Translations under genes and position numbers: made by a program
Part shown: positions 11,206-21,669 of the stretch, piece after piece
Numbering within the stretch: position 1 is the first letter of the stretch
Layout of the letters: the number at the start of each line of letters is the position of its first letter
The notes under the pieces: generated by a model
Seen by the model: the letters and a program-made list of their open reading frames with translations, nothing else
What the model was told of the DNA's origin: nothing
Databases searched by the model: none
Assembly (NCBI GenBank): GCA_013407085.1
Contig: JACCGJ010003083.1
Coordinates: 1 to 64,000, forward strand
Source of the DNA: Atriophallophorus winterbourni
Lineage: Eukaryota; Platyhelminthes; Trematoda; Plagiorchiida; Microphallidae
Reading direction: 5' to 3'
DNA: 64,000 nucleotides

Positions 11206-11452
11206 ATGAGAAGTACTACATTTCTTCTACTTTTAACCATGTTGCTTCGCGGTTGCAGTATGAACGGTTAGTTTCTATTGGATCGTAATATGATATTAAA
11301 CATGATCATCATCATATTTTTACTTACTTATGGATTATCACTTCAAATTGGATTGTGATAAAAATAAAACACTTGCTTTAGCAAAACGACAATTATTTTT
11401 TCTGTTTAATGAAAGAAAACCAATCAATTTTGAAGATCATCTCAAATATTAA
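11206..11452 (+). CDS. small secreted peptide gene, two exons (11206-11266, 11382-11452)
   Basis: Exon 1 (61 bases) encodes MRSTTFLLLLTMLLRGCSMN, a signal peptide, and ends in phase 1 at the donor ACG|GTTAGT. After a 115-base intron ending CACTTGCTTTAG, exon 2 continues in phase 1 as AKRQLFFLFNERKPINF followed by EDHLKY and a TAA at 11450-11452. The product is 43 residues, with a dibasic KR just after the signal. The mature part could therefore be a processed peptide starting with Gln. An ATTAAA polyadenylation signal follows at about 11463. Signal exon, phase-1 intron and small size resemble schistosome MEG-type or secreted venom-like effector genes, but no family member was recognised. The competing 63-codon frame from 11097 is the same DNA in another frame. 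Confidence 0.5.
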
Positions 11453-11639
11453 ACACGCATTATTAAATTTCAAATTACCTTAAATGTTTTTTCTCAATTA
11501 CTTGCGTAATTATGTCCAAAAATGTCTGTATGAATATGCTATTCGTAATTTCACCGATTCGCAGTGAAGAAATCCCGTTCAACGCAGACAAATGGAGAGC
11601 GCGATACTAAATATATTTACAAATATATATTCTTCCACA

Positions 11640-11935
11640 GAAGTTGTTTACATTTGGAAGATAAACAAACATTCAGAATAAGCGCCTCGATCACTTGACC
11701 AAGAATTATTTTGTGATTCTGTTTTTAAACATTGTGGTTCTTTATAAGAGCATTATATAACAGTGGCATACAAGTATAACTTTGTATACCAATTATCCAC
11801 TGTTTCGCTTCTCACGGAACCTGATTTTACTGTCCCCAGATGATGATGGCAAGCAGCAGGAAATGGTAGTTGTGTAAACGATGAGTGTGAGCATCACACC
11901 TCATTCAGGATTGTTGTTCTTCCATTAGGTGATGC
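11640..11935 (+). repeat. single satellite monomer (family 2)
   Basis: It shows the same order of landmarks as the array at 48 kb: 'agcgcctcgatcacttgacc', 'tgtgattctg', 'aacattgtgg', 'caagtataactttg', 'tatccactgtttc', 'tactgtcc' and then CCAGATGATGATGGCAAGC with AGGAAATGGTAG. It is a dispersed full-length monomer. Confidence 0.6.
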
Positions 11936-11939
11936 GTTA

Positions 11940-14270
11940 AATATTCACATCCATTGTTTGACGTTTCACAAAACTAATTCTTAATCGAATCCATATCAAT
12001 ATGACGAAGAGTACATGTTGATGGCAGTAGTCAATAAGTAAATGTTATAGCGAAACTAATTAACTATTTTATCTGAACTCATAACAGCGACTTCCTTTTG
12101 CTTCGAATGTAAACGGAAATGAGAACCTCAATGTGCTATAGATTATTACGTTGCATTGAATTATGACTCACTGATTGCAATTTTATTAATAATTTTTATT
12201 TCTATATTTATCCAGAATTAAAAATCAGTAAGCTTGATGAACATTATTTTCGTTGGAATCACACTTTGTGAATAATAATTATTTGTATCTAAATATGTAC
12301 ATCCGCGTATGCAAAGCATAGGCACGAAAACTGAGTTAGTTTCTGATTGTATCTAATATCCTTTTCTCCAATGAGACTTGCGAAAATCACATTCAAATGT
12401 CGGTGTTGATTTGTGTGCTCAGTAAAACCGTCATTTGAAAACGCTATCAATTTCGCTTGAATATTTCATGCTAGATTCACAATATATTTTTATAATTCAG
12501 TTTATTTCAGGATACACATAATTGTGATAATCTGCAAATGAGATTTGTCTAGGAATTTGTGTGATTTAATTAACGTTTTGTTTTGTTTTACTTTTAAAGT
12601 AAATCGTTACAGAGCAAAATGTAGTAACAACACTCTTATATCTAGTGACGATGGGCATCATCTTAGTAAATTTAATAATTAGCGAATCTTTTTTATATTA
12701 ACCAGAACTTGGCAAACAAGCACGTTTTATCTAAGATATACAAGGAGGAAATCTGTGATGGTAATTGCCTGACTGATGATATTAGGCCAAGTAATTATTT
12801 GATAATTTACAAATGGCTCATGGAACTCACGTCGTGGTAAACATTCACGTTTCCTAAACCGTATGGAATTGAGCTGAATACGATCGGTTAGTATTTTTTA
12901 AATTTTGACAGCGCCTCCCAATACACCGTTAGTGACCTCATGTCAGCAAACTTGAGGTAGCCCAAGTGTTCACGATATATTGCAATAAATGATGCAATAT
13001 GTTTCACATTTTGGTAAACATTTCCCGAATGCGGTTAAGCTTTTTAAAAAGTAGCTCAGAATCACTCTTTTAAATTCATTCAGAGCAAAAAAGGTATAAC
13101 GACTTAACGCAAAAGAAAATTAAGCGTGATTTAGAAAATCCATTGAAATCTGAGGATATGATCCTCCAATCAGTGATTTGTCTTCCTTGTTTGCGAATTA
13201 TGAATGTGGATGTTTTCGAATGGAGACGCGAATTAAATTTATTTCATTTATACTCGGAATATCATCTGTTACAGCATTTATAGATGTATTGTATGCTAAG
13301 ATTTTAAATTGTATTTTCCTATATATACGAGTTGTGTTCATTTAATTTAGCGGCGAAGCCCGTAAATAATATATTCAATATGAATAGCAGGGATTCGTTT
13401 TCGACCACTGTAGAGTTATATATTTACAACCACCCAAAAAAACGATCTGAAATATATTTCTGTGGTTGCCCTAGTCATGTGAAGTCAGTACGATTAGTTT
13501 CGATAAGCGTTGCAACACCGGAAATGTGGTATACTAATCTGTACTTTAAATACGTGTCATTAACATCATAAAATAGAAACTATGTAATTTAATTTATCCG
13601 GATTAACTGTATCATTCGTTTTATAAAATCCTATCATTTTGAAGATAATTTTGGTATATACACATATTTAAAAGTATATGCCTATAAATCATAAGGTATC
13701 TTCAGGAATATATTTCTCTTAAAATCCAAATATCAATATTTAAGAAGAAAACTTTTTTTTAATGTTTTAAAGTGCAAATCGAAGGTAATTTGAATTGATT
13801 TCGGTGTTGTACCTCTAAATTTTTCATGTGTAAAATAATTATAAAAATTATTTCAATTGATTTATTAGCTATTATTGGGCTTTTTGTGAGTAAGTTTAAG
13901 CAAAATATGCTTACTTGATCAAAATCGCGCATATTTATATAACGAATTATTGTTATTAGCATTGGTGGTATGAACTTATTGTGAAAATCGTTTCCATTTT
14001 TTAAGATATGCAAGGCCGTGAGTTGCTTAATGTTATACGACCAACATTTTGAGAGATATTTGCATGAAATTTGGAAATGTATTTTTATAAATTCGGAAAA
14101 ACCATTTATTTATTCAATTATTGAGATGCCAGCTTGACGGAAACACTAATGGTGCGGTGTTGATCTCAAGTTCATGCAGCTGAATGATATGTTTGTAATG
14201 TTTCAATCCAGTGGTCACGGTGGCAAAACAGTCGTATGATTTTCCGAGTATTTTCGAGAACCAATTTTCA
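11940..14270. other. AT-rich DNA, no gene seen
   Basis: Very AT-rich. Candidate splice-site pairs here, for example 12739-12763 and 13081-13090, do not combine into a consistent reading frame. No repeat or RNA gene was recognised. Confidence 0.45.
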
Positions 14271-15062
14271 TGTTAGTATGGTCGATAAACAGTTATCGGC
14301 ATGATTATATTCAACATGTACAACCGAGATGATATTTGAATTTTAATCTTTTGATTTGATATTTTTCTCATTGTATAATAATTATATGAACTGATTAAGA
14401 TCAAGAAATTCCAGTCTATTGTGAATACAACGTTCACAGCCAAATTTAATTCTTTCCTATACATAAAAAATGTTGTCTGTTAAAAATAATAAATCATATG
14501 AGGCAGTACTGTCCCTATTTTTATTTTCTATTTACATATATTTATTTATTTGTCTATTCCTTGTAACACTTGTGAACCTATTACGAAATACAACGAAGAC
14601 GTTGTCGTTGCATTGAACCACAAAAGTTGAGTCTCCGTGGATTTAATTCGAGCCACTAATGTCGATTGTCAAAATTGTGAATGCGGAGGATTTATCAAAA
14701 CCTAACTTCTAAAAGTTCACATCAAATGAACAAGACCATCTTTGCCTGCAAATCTTTTTCTTTCGCCCGAATTCAATATGATATTCATTATTCAAGAACT
14801 AAAAATTCACAAAATGTTTTGTTCCTAACCTGGTTGATCACTCGATGGTTGTTTCACAGTTGAAGATGCCTCTGGCCGATGTTGAGATATCCTCGTCAAT
14901 TTTCTAATTTCATTTTCTAATATCATTCACATAACTGTCTAGGACTAGGTAACCTGACAGTATTTCGATCACGTACATTGTTTATAATGCGACAATTTGC
15001 CTGGCTCACGCTTATGTGATATTGAACATTTTGATCAGTTTTAGCTATGTGGAGAAAATCAC

Positions 15063-15213
15063 CTAATTTCTGAAAATTCCTGTACACGAATAAAGTCTTT
15101 TTCTTTCTCTTCTTTTCCTCCATTGATCGGTATAAAATATTATAGAACTGTCGTTCGTTCCGTCTAACGGTAAGTTGATATGCACTAGAGAATATATTTA
15201 GGAAACAAAATTT

Positions 15214-15254
<41 letters not shown>

Positions 15255-18200
15255 TTACTCCTTTTACAATGTTCACTATCAATCTCTTATGAATTTAGGT
15301 TACGTATTTGATCAAACAGTCGATGCTGCTAGTAAGTTTTGGTTAAATAAGTTTTCATTGTATGAAATATTACAAAAAGTAAAACATGTGTAGAGCGTCA
15401 CGTGTGCAAAAGAGTCTTTTATCAATTAAATCATTTATCTAAGAATGAAAAATAAATTGAAATTCGTGAAATAACACTAAACTGATCAAGTCAAATTACC
15501 GCCCCTTAAATACTGTACGTGGGCAGAGATGTTGTCAAATTACCATCCCTCGAATCAAGATTCAAGATTCAAGATTTTATGGTTGAAAAAGCAATTACTT
15601 TACAATAACCATGCAGTTGAACTATAGGTACAAGTGTATATGTGTATATGTGTGTAGAAAAATGTCAAAATCAAAATAATTCTGGTAACGATAGATTATA
15701 AATAGTTCGGGGCATAATTTGGATTGGCTCTCAGGAAATCGTCTAGTTTTAATTTAAATATAGAAAAAGTGTTTGAGCTTACCAAATCGGCTGGCAGGGA
15801 ATTCCAAGCGAAACAAATACGCACAGAATAAAAATACCTGCGACAGTTCTGATTGGAGTGGGGTATTTCCAACTTGCAGTTGTGACCGCGGTTGTTGCTG
15901 GATGTTCGTCGGTGAAATAGTATATCCAAAGGGTGGGAAACACTGTTAAGGATTTTGAATGTGAGGAGGAGGTCGGCTCGCAGTCTCCTTTGTGCAAGCG
16001 TCGTCAGCTTCAGTTTACTTAGCCGGTCAGCGAATGGTAGGTTTTCGAGCCCAATGACCAACTTTGAGGCTCTGTGGTGTATGCGATCCAATAGTGAAAT
16101 GTCTTTTTGAAGCCATGGAGTCCAGGCTTGTGAAGCGTAATCAGTAAGCGGGTGTATGTACGTGTTCATCATCAGAGAAAAACATCTCTGGGAAAAACGT
16201 CCGAATATCCGCCTTAACACACCGAGCATCCGAGACGCGCGTTTGTAAACGGCTTCGCATTGTAGACCATTTTTCAGGCTACCGCAAATCCAGACACCCA
16301 GGTCTTTTTCTTGTTTGGTGTACTCCAGGATATTGTTGCCAAGCTTGTATGAATGAGAAAAGCTTAGCACACGACCAATGTGCATGATTTGAGACTTCTG
16401 CATGTTTAGCGGTAGGTTATTTTCAGATAACCACATTTGCACAGCATCCAAGTCACTTTGAAGCACACTGCAATCCTCGGCAGTGCTGATTTTTTTCCAT
16501 ATTTTTATGTCATCTGCGAACAGAACCATCTTACTGCCGCGTGGTGTTGGCAGGTCATTCATATAGATCAGAAACAGTATCGGTCCAAGCACGGATCCCT
16601 GTGGAACACCGCTAGTGACGTCGATTTCCTTCGATAGTATACCGTCAACTCGAACCCGTATATGTCTTTTGCTGAGATAGTCTCGCAGCAAGTCATACAG
16701 TCCTCCAGCAATACCGTGTTTCTTTAGCTTGTTCAGCAGTAAGTTGTGATCAACTCTGTCAAAAGCTTTAGAAATGTCTAAGTAGCATGCATGAATACTG
16801 CCTCCAGCGTCCACTACACTAGTCCAGTCGTCCAAACATGTCAGCAAATTAGTTAGACAAGAGCGGTTTCTGCGAAATCCGTGCTGGGCAATTGTCAAGA
16901 GTCCGTTCGATTCCAGGTGGCGCACTACTTCTGCAGTGATTATGCGCTCAAAAACCTTCGAAACCGAAGACAGCAATGTCACAGGCCTGTAATTTTTTAC
17001 TTCAGAACGGCATCCACTTTTGTAAATTGGTGTAATTATTCCCAGCTTCCAATCAATTGGTACCATTCCGACTTGAAGCAATTCGCTAAACAGACGAGAT
17101 AAAGGTCCCGAGAGCTGCGCATGACAGCTTTTGAGGAGCTTCGGTGAAATTTCGTCTGGTCCCGGAGATTTCTTTGCGTTTAACTTTCTTAAGTGCTGCG
17201 CAACCACCATCGGAGTAATTATTATTTCACTCAGAGTGGGACGATCATATCGAAAGCTTGGTTCCTGTTCGTGCTCTGCGGATTTCGGTGCAAATACTCC
17301 AGCATAAAAGTCTGCTAACAAATCAGCGGTTTGTTCAACGGATTCTGTGAAGCCGGACGAAGTTTTCAGGGCAAAGACTCCTGGTTTAATATTTGTTCTA
17401 TCGTTTACAAGTCTATACAAGAGCTTCGGATTCTGGTGCATCTGAGTAATCAATTGCGATTGGAACTCTTGTTTATCATCTCGAATTAAGCTGATAACTT
17501 TGTTTCTCAGTCGTGTAAATTGTGCCCAAGAATCAGCTGTGTTGGTAGCCTTGTGAAACTCCCACGCTACTGCCCTTTGTTTCATCCACTTTTTGGTCCT
17601 GCTACGTAGCTTAAATTTGTTACGTCGAGGATTTTTCTTCGGGACGAGGTTTGAATGTTTCTCTAATATAAGTTTCAGGTGTTGTAGGAGAGAGCGCCAA
17701 TGACTGTCTGAATCGGAATAATCCAACTGTATGAGACTAATGCTTTGAAGCTCTGCACAAAGGGTACGGTAGTTTACCTTTCTGAAGCATTTCATTCCGT
17801 CAAATTTGCGCCTAGCACTACAAACGTAGTAGAATTCTAGGACAACGTGGTCGCTCCGTCCGATCGGCGGTTTATAGATGATAGTTTCTACAGCGGTAGG
17901 ATCAGATGTAAGTATCAAGTCCAAGGTAGACGGCCTGTCAGCTCCCCTCATACGAGTAAATCCTTTAACGTGGTTATAGAGGGGTGTGTAATCCAAGACT
18001 GCTCGAAGTTCGTGTTCAAATGTCTCTGGTGGATGATCATCACGGTTATATAGCTGGGGAAGGTTGAAGTCTCCCATTATCAAAATTTGAGTGTTATATC
18101 GCGTTGTTACATATTGCAAAGCAGTAATCAGTTTATTGTTCAGGTCGAGGTTCGCGGTTGGAGAACGGTAAATCACTCCAATAACGCACTGGTCACCAGA

Positions 18201-19809
18201 AGTAAGAGTTATAGAACACCAAAGCGTGTCGGGTATATCCAGATTTTGGTCATTCATAACTCTGCAAATAAATGATTGTTTGCAGTAGAGTGCTGCTCCT
18301 CCGCCATCACTCAAACGGTCACGTCGAAATAAAGTCATGCTTGGTAAAGAGAGTTCTAGATCAGAAAACGAGGTAGTGAACCACGTTTCTGTTATGGCAA
18401 CTATGTCTGGGTTCGTTTCATCACAAATCTCGGAGAGTTCGTGCAGCTTATTGATCAGGCTGTTTGCGTTCGTATAGATGCACTTAATTGTGTTTTTTAT
18501 GAGTAATGACGGGGTGTAAGCTGTTTGGTTTAGCAGTTTGCTAGAGAGACTTTGTGTGTTTGTATATAAACAATCAATAAAGTTTGTAGTGTTCATATCA
18601 CGAGAGGTTATTGGGGGTCCGACTCTGTCAGAGTCGGAATGCTCACGTTTTTTTGAAGTGGCGCATGAGGTTCCAATTGAACTGTGACACTTGGCGTAGG
18701 TTGATCAGTACTATCCGTTTGCTGAATTTCGGTTTTGATCCTGGGCAAGCTTAACTTTACGTTTTGGGGTAGATATCTTCTGTTTGACTTCCATTCGCGT
18801 TTGACATTATCGGTCATTTCGGTTGTCAAAAAGGTTAGCTTCAGAGGGCTAGGACCTTGCCCTTTATAGTTTGTAGACATCGGCATCCTGAAAGTGCTTA
18901 CAAGTATGGATGTTTTAACGCCGATCTTTTCAGCTAGGTATTTCCACTGTTTGTGATCGTGCTCAAACTTTTGAGAAGGATCGTCTGCAGCGTAATCTGG
19001 AACACCCAGAAGTACGATACTTCTTGGATTATTTTCCTCTCGATAATTCTTTGTCGTCCTTCGCTCCCACCATGGTAGGTCCGGAAGGATACGACTTGTA
19101 GAGTTGGAAACATCTCTAAGCTTGTAAGCATTTAAAAGTACGTTTTCCACATCCTCAGCTGATTTCAACGTTACTTTTAAAAGACTTGGATCATTTTTGC
19201 GGGGGGAATTCATGTGACGGTGTAGCCGAACAATTGATGAGGGGGTAACTATGGACAGTTTCATCTGACTACAATGATTATGCCACTCCACCAAGTCGTG
19301 CTTCTGTTTGGCTTCGAATAGCGTTTCCTGTGACTCGGTCACGTTGGTACATATCACACTGAGGTTTATACGTGTGGGTTTTGGCTTATAGTTTGGGTCC
19401 TTGTTTTTGACGGTGGCTATGTGGATTTCTTTCTGAAATCCGCGACATGTGTGCAACGCTGGTGAATCCATTTTAGTTTTGGTCAGATTTTGCGCAGTTA
19501 TCTGGGCAAATGTCGGCCTGCTCGAATGTGACAAATTCTCTGTTGAATTTTCGGTAGTGGTCTCTGAGTGTGGCAATAATTGTATTTTTGTCGCGTTCAT
19601 TATGCGTTCATTAAGTGTTATTAAGCTGGATTCTAAGCCATTTAGACGTGTCTCGATTGTGTTATCAGTGGTCTTTGCTTCAGAAGATGTCACCTTTGGT
19701 TTGTTTCTGCATACTTGGCAAACATAACAGACACCGGGACAAATGTCTCCCTCGAATCACCTGAGAATAAATTGAGAAATACAAATAGAGAAGCGAGAAG
19801 CGCACTCAT
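15063..19809 (-). CDS. secreted-protein gene, two exons, split by a CR1 insertion
   Basis: Minus strand. The ATG at 19809-19807 begins MSALLASLFVFLNLFS, a clear signal peptide, followed by GDSRD. A donor in phase 1 exists at TCAG|GTGATT (exon to 19762), and a second at GATG|GTAATT, seen only when the CR1 insertion (15558-19747) and one target copy are mentally removed. Exon 2 (15184-15063) follows the strong acceptor TTCCTAAATATATTCTCTAG and is open in phase 1 for 39 residues: HINLPLDGTNDSS, then IIFYTDQWRKRRERKRLYS, then CTGIFRN and TAG. The mature peptide would be about 45 residues, basic in its second half. If the first donor is used, the element lies in the intron at +14 and the gene may still work. 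If the second is used, exon 1 is interrupted. No homologue was recognised. Confidence 0.45.
15216..15251. repeat. (AT)n microsatellite
   Basis: About 36 bases of uninterrupted TA/AT directly upstream (minus-strand sense) of exon 2 of the minus-strand secreted gene, within its intron. Confidence 0.9.
15546..15557. repeat. target-site duplication, left copy
   Basis: TCCCTCGAATCA, identical to 19748-19759. It borders the 3' end of the minus-strand CR1-like element. Confidence 0.75.
15696..18596 (-). CDS. CR1-like ORF2: endonuclease and reverse transcriptase
   Basis: An uninterrupted 966-residue frame. An AP-like endonuclease occupies about residues 35-260: ITETW, then GVIYRSP, then ILIMGDFNLP, and SDHVVLEF at its end. 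The reverse transcriptase follows at about 450-720 with the motifs SPGPDEISP, NYRPVTLLS, LDISKAFDRVDH, GVPQGSVLGP and the catalytic VLFADDIKIW. The C-terminus has the CR1-like block RRLRADLLLTFKILNS and NSLPADLV. Order and motifs identify a CR1/jockey-group protein that nicks the target and copies its RNA there. All expected catalytic residues that can be judged by eye are present, so it may be active. It starts 11 bases after the ORF1 stop. The true start could lie upstream by re-initiation. Confidence 0.85.
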   Translation of the reverse strand: MNTTNFIDCLYTNTQSLSSKLLNQTAYTPSLLIKNTIKCIYTNANSLINKLHELSEICDETNPDIVAITETWFTTSFSDLELSLPSMTLFRRDRLSDGGGAALYCKQSFICRVMNDQNLDIPDTLWCSITLTSGDQCVIGVIYRSPTANLDLNNKLITALQYVTTRYNTQILIMGDFNLPQLYNRDDHPPETFEHELRAVLDYTPLYNHVKGFTRMRGADRPSTLDLILTSDPTAVETIIYKPPIGRSDHVVLEFYYVCSARRKFDGMKCFRKVNYRTLCAELQSISLIQLDYSDSDSHWRSLLQHLKLILEKHSNLVPKKNPRRNKFKLRSRTKKWMKQRAVAWEFHKATNTADSWAQFTRLRNKVISLIRDDKQEFQSQLITQMHQNPKLLYRLVNDRTNIKPGVFALKTSSGFTESVEQTADLLADFYAGVFAPKSAEHEQEPSFRYDRPTLSEIIITPMVVAQHLRKLNAKKSPGPDEISPKLLKSCHAQLSGPLSRLFSELLQVGMVPIDWKLGIITPIYKSGCRSEVKNYRPVTLLSSVSKVFERIITAEVVRHLESNGLLTIAQHGFRRNRSCLTNLLTCLDDWTSVVDAGGSIHACYLDISKAFDRVDHNLLLNKLKKHGIAGGLYDLLRDYLSKRHIRVRVDGILSKEIDVTSGVPQGSVLGPILFLIYMNDLPTPRGSKMVLFADDIKIWKKISTAEDCSVLQSDLDAVQMWLSENNLPLNMQKSQIMHIGRVLSFSHSYKLGNNILEYTKQEKDLGVWICGSLKNGLQCEAVYKRASRMLGVLRRIFGRFSQRCFSLMMNTYIHPLTDYASQAWTPWLQKDISLLDRIHHRASKLVIGLENLPFADRLSKLKLTTLAQRRLRADLLLTFKILNSVSHPLDILFHRRTSSNNRGHNCKLEIPHSNQNCRRYFYSVRICFAWNSLPADLVSSNTFSIFKLKLDDFLRANPNYAPNYL
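18608..19747 (-). CDS. CR1-like ORF1, 5'-truncated
   Basis: The frame is open from the element boundary to the stop at 18608, with an internal Met at 19693 giving 361 residues. It begins with a Cys-rich segment (CPGVCYVCQVC), probably the end of a zinc or PHD-like finger. A short coiled-coil-like stretch (ETRLNGLESSLITLNERI) and a basic, RNA-binding-type C-half with RSIVLLGVPD and NRRYLPQNVKL follow. ORF1 proteins of this clade bind element RNA. The start codon was lost with the 5' truncation, so normal translation is unlikely. Confidence 0.7.
   Translation of the reverse strand, partial: DICPGVCYVCQVCRNKPKVTSSEAKTTDNTIETRLNGLESSLITLNERIMNATKIQLLPHSETTTENSTENLSHSSRPTFAQITAQNLTKTKMDSPALHTCRGFQKEIHIATVKNKDPNYKPKPTRINLSVICTNVTESQETLFEAKQKHDLVEWHNHCSQMKLSIVTPSSIVRLHRHMNSPRKNDPSLLKVTLKSAEDVENVLLNAYKLRDVSNSTSRILPDLPWWERRTTKNYREENNPRSIVLLGVPDYAADDPSQKFEHDHKQWKYLAEKIGVKTSILVSTFRMPMSTNYKGQGPSPLKLTFLTTEMTDNVKREWKSNRRYLPQNVKLSLPRIKTEIQQTDSTDQPTPSVTVQLEPHAPLQKNVSIPTLTESDPQ
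19748..19759. repeat. target-site duplication, right copy
   Basis: TCCCTCGAATCA, the partner of 15546-15557. It lies just inside the donor region of exon 1 of the secreted-protein gene. Confidence 0.75.
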
Positions 19810-20485
19810 TTTGTTAATAAATTGCTAGGAATATTTTTAAAACTCAACCAGCCATTGATTGGCTATCCATGCAATAAGCCAAGTAAGGGAAAATGGAGTT
19901 TCTGAATATATGTGTCCACAAATAAGGAATAAATAATTGGCTTCGGATGAAAGAATAAGTTCTGTAAGGAAAACGATTCTTGTGCAGTGGATCTGCATCA
20001 TCAGAAAACAATAACTTCGATTAGTCTGTTGCATTCACCGATGTAAGAATGACGATTGAGCAATGCTTGTAATCAGTGATTCTAAGAAAGGCTACAAGGA
20101 TGATCAGTAATCTGAATTGAAAATAAAATGAAAAGCTAACGAATTCAATTATTTTTTCCTTTCAGTAAAGAACATTATGGAACAAGGTGATGATTTATTT
20201 GATGTGTAAAATAATAAAAGAAGAAATAATAAAGCTTGTTGTATATAGGCAATGTGAATTGCGTCAGTTCGCTTGAGTTCATAGTTTTAATAATACACAG
20301 TTATATTGATATAAACTTGTATAGTCTGAAGCTGAGAGTGCCTCCGATCTAGTTCAACATTAATTCGGTATTCAACTGTCATTTTAAAATTCAGTCTTCC
20401 TGGAAATTTATGAGAAATTCACCTTATAATAGAAATTGTTCTTTTCCGTCCGCATCATTGTCAAATGTATGAAGCGTCATTATTC

Positions 20486-20497
20486 GAGATGCTGTAT
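20486..20497. repeat. target-site duplication, left copy
   Basis: GAGATGCTGTAT, repeated at 20854-20865, flanking the mini-RTE. Confidence 0.7.
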
Positions 20498-20853
20498 CAG
20501 TCAGTCCTCTCCGTGCCGGGTGGCACATGAGGCGAAGACAACTTCACGCCAGTGGTTCTGGTCTGTCACTTCTTCCGTTGCCGTCTGCACCGTGAATCCT
20601 TGTGCATGTAGTTCGCGTTCCAAAGTTCTGCGCCAAGTTTCCTTGGGCCGTCCCCTTTTTCGTTTACCTTGCGGATGCCAGTGCATGGCTACCTTCGTAT
20701 GCGAACTGGGATCCATCCTACAGACATGACCGAACCACGGATCTGTTGTCATCGTTTCCGTAGCGATGTAGGTTTTACGGGATAGGGTTGCTAGCCCTAA
20801 GCCCAACCCTCTTCCTTTCTCAGACGGGCTTGGGACCGTCCTTGGCGGAATTA
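20498..20853 (-). mobile_element. internally deleted RTE (mini-element, 356 bp)
   Basis: On the minus strand the left part matches the 5' region of RTE elements in this window (compare 43205-43284 and 26050-26130: 'CCCGTCTGAGAAAGGA' and 'GTTGGGCTTAGGGCTAGCA'). It passes directly into an RTE C-terminus: HWHPQGKRKRGRPKETWRR, then DQNHWREVVFASCATRH, and ends in a GACTGACTGA-type tail. A 12-bp direct repeat (GAGATGCTGTAT) flanks it. Both termini are intact and the EN-RT middle is missing, which is the structure expected of a non-autonomous RTE derivative moved in trans. One continuous frame of about 120 codons crosses the fusion. Confidence 0.65.
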
Positions 20854-20865
20854 GAGATGCTGTAT
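20854..20865. repeat. target-site duplication, right copy
   Basis: GAGATGCTGTAT, the partner of 20486-20497. Confidence 0.7.
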
Positions 20866-20959
20866 ACAATAAATGAAATCGAATAATAAATAGAATGCTG
20901 CTGGCCTCCTACATACGAGGTCGACAATAAATGTACATTGCAGACGTATGGCGCTTTCA

Positions 20960-21130
20960 TACTTCTGATCGTTTCAAAGTATCAAACAGTCCGATTGGAG
21001 ACAAACGTTTCTATCCAAAGCGCATACAGCGATTGGTAAAATTCAGCAATGCAGCTGCACGCTGTTGGCTTAACCTACGATCTTCAGCCGAGAGCAACAT
21101 CTGCCCTTTCTCACCTTAACGATGACGCTT
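20960..21130 (-). repeat. dispersed repeat C
   Basis: Minus-strand text GAGAAAGGGCAGATGTTG followed by CTCGGCTGAAGATCG is related to copies at 1030-1115 (minus) and 7755-7865 (plus). No function was recognised. Confidence 0.4.
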
Positions 21131-21439
21131 CACATGGGGCATCCAAAGTGAGGATTTAAGAGGACTTTTTCCAGATTCTTAGAGCAAATATCATGACTTA
21201 TCCATATATGTCCAGTAAATTTATTTTTAAGAAGAATGTGGTCGTAACAAAGGTGGAGCTGCTGATTTACTGTATACGGATGAGTAAAATAAATACTGAT
21301 ATATTGTGGAGATCAAGTCATCGTGAGAAATTTGCATTCTATGTGTTTTGGATCAATATAAACGAAGTAACAACATCCAAATATATTCCGGTTCGAATTT
21401 TGTACATCCATTTAAAGATCCAAAGTTGTTTTATTCAAG

Positions 21440-21454
21440 GTATATCTTACTCAG
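21440..21454 (+). CDS. possible 15-base micro-exon
   Basis: TTTTATTCAAG precedes, and a consensus donor TCAG|GTGAGT follows, a 15-base phase 1-1 segment coding ISYS. It may instead be the end of a longer exon, since the frame is open upstream. No linked exons were established. Confidence 0.2.
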
Positions 21455-21669
21455 GTGAGTCAATTTTGTCAACATTAATCATCGAGTGTTTTTATTATCC
21501 TTCATATTTACATACAATTGAACAGATGAACAAACTTTTACTTTTGAATCGATGTTAAAATATACACCAGACATTTTCAGCAAGTTAAAATGTTATGCTA
21601 TTATACAGTTAGGAAAACAAACATTCTGATATAGTTTCTTGTGTGTATACTATTAACAAATATTTCCAG

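Larger units (their letters stand above)
15558..19747 (-). mobile_element. CR1-like non-LTR retrotransposon, nearly intact, 5'-truncated
   Basis: A 4.19-kb minus-strand element bounded by the 12-bp direct repeat TCCCTCGAATCA. It holds the end of an ORF1 and an uninterrupted ORF2, and ends in about three units of a 7-base tail repeat (AATCTTG on the minus strand). It is truncated inside ORF1: the first element-derived residues read DICPGVCYVCQVC, a cysteine-rich finger without its start. The open ORF2 and the perfect duplication point to a recent insertion. Confidence 0.8.

Noticed and set aside
14923..15282. 119-codon minus-strand ORF
   Set aside because: It starts in an (AT)n run, giving a YIYIYI repeat, and its remainder overlaps the secreted-gene exon 15063-15184 in another frame.
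21193..21558. 121-codon plus-strand ORF
   Set aside because: No recognisable domain, AT-driven hydrophobic composition, and it contains a consensus splice donor. Only the embedded candidate micro-exon was kept.
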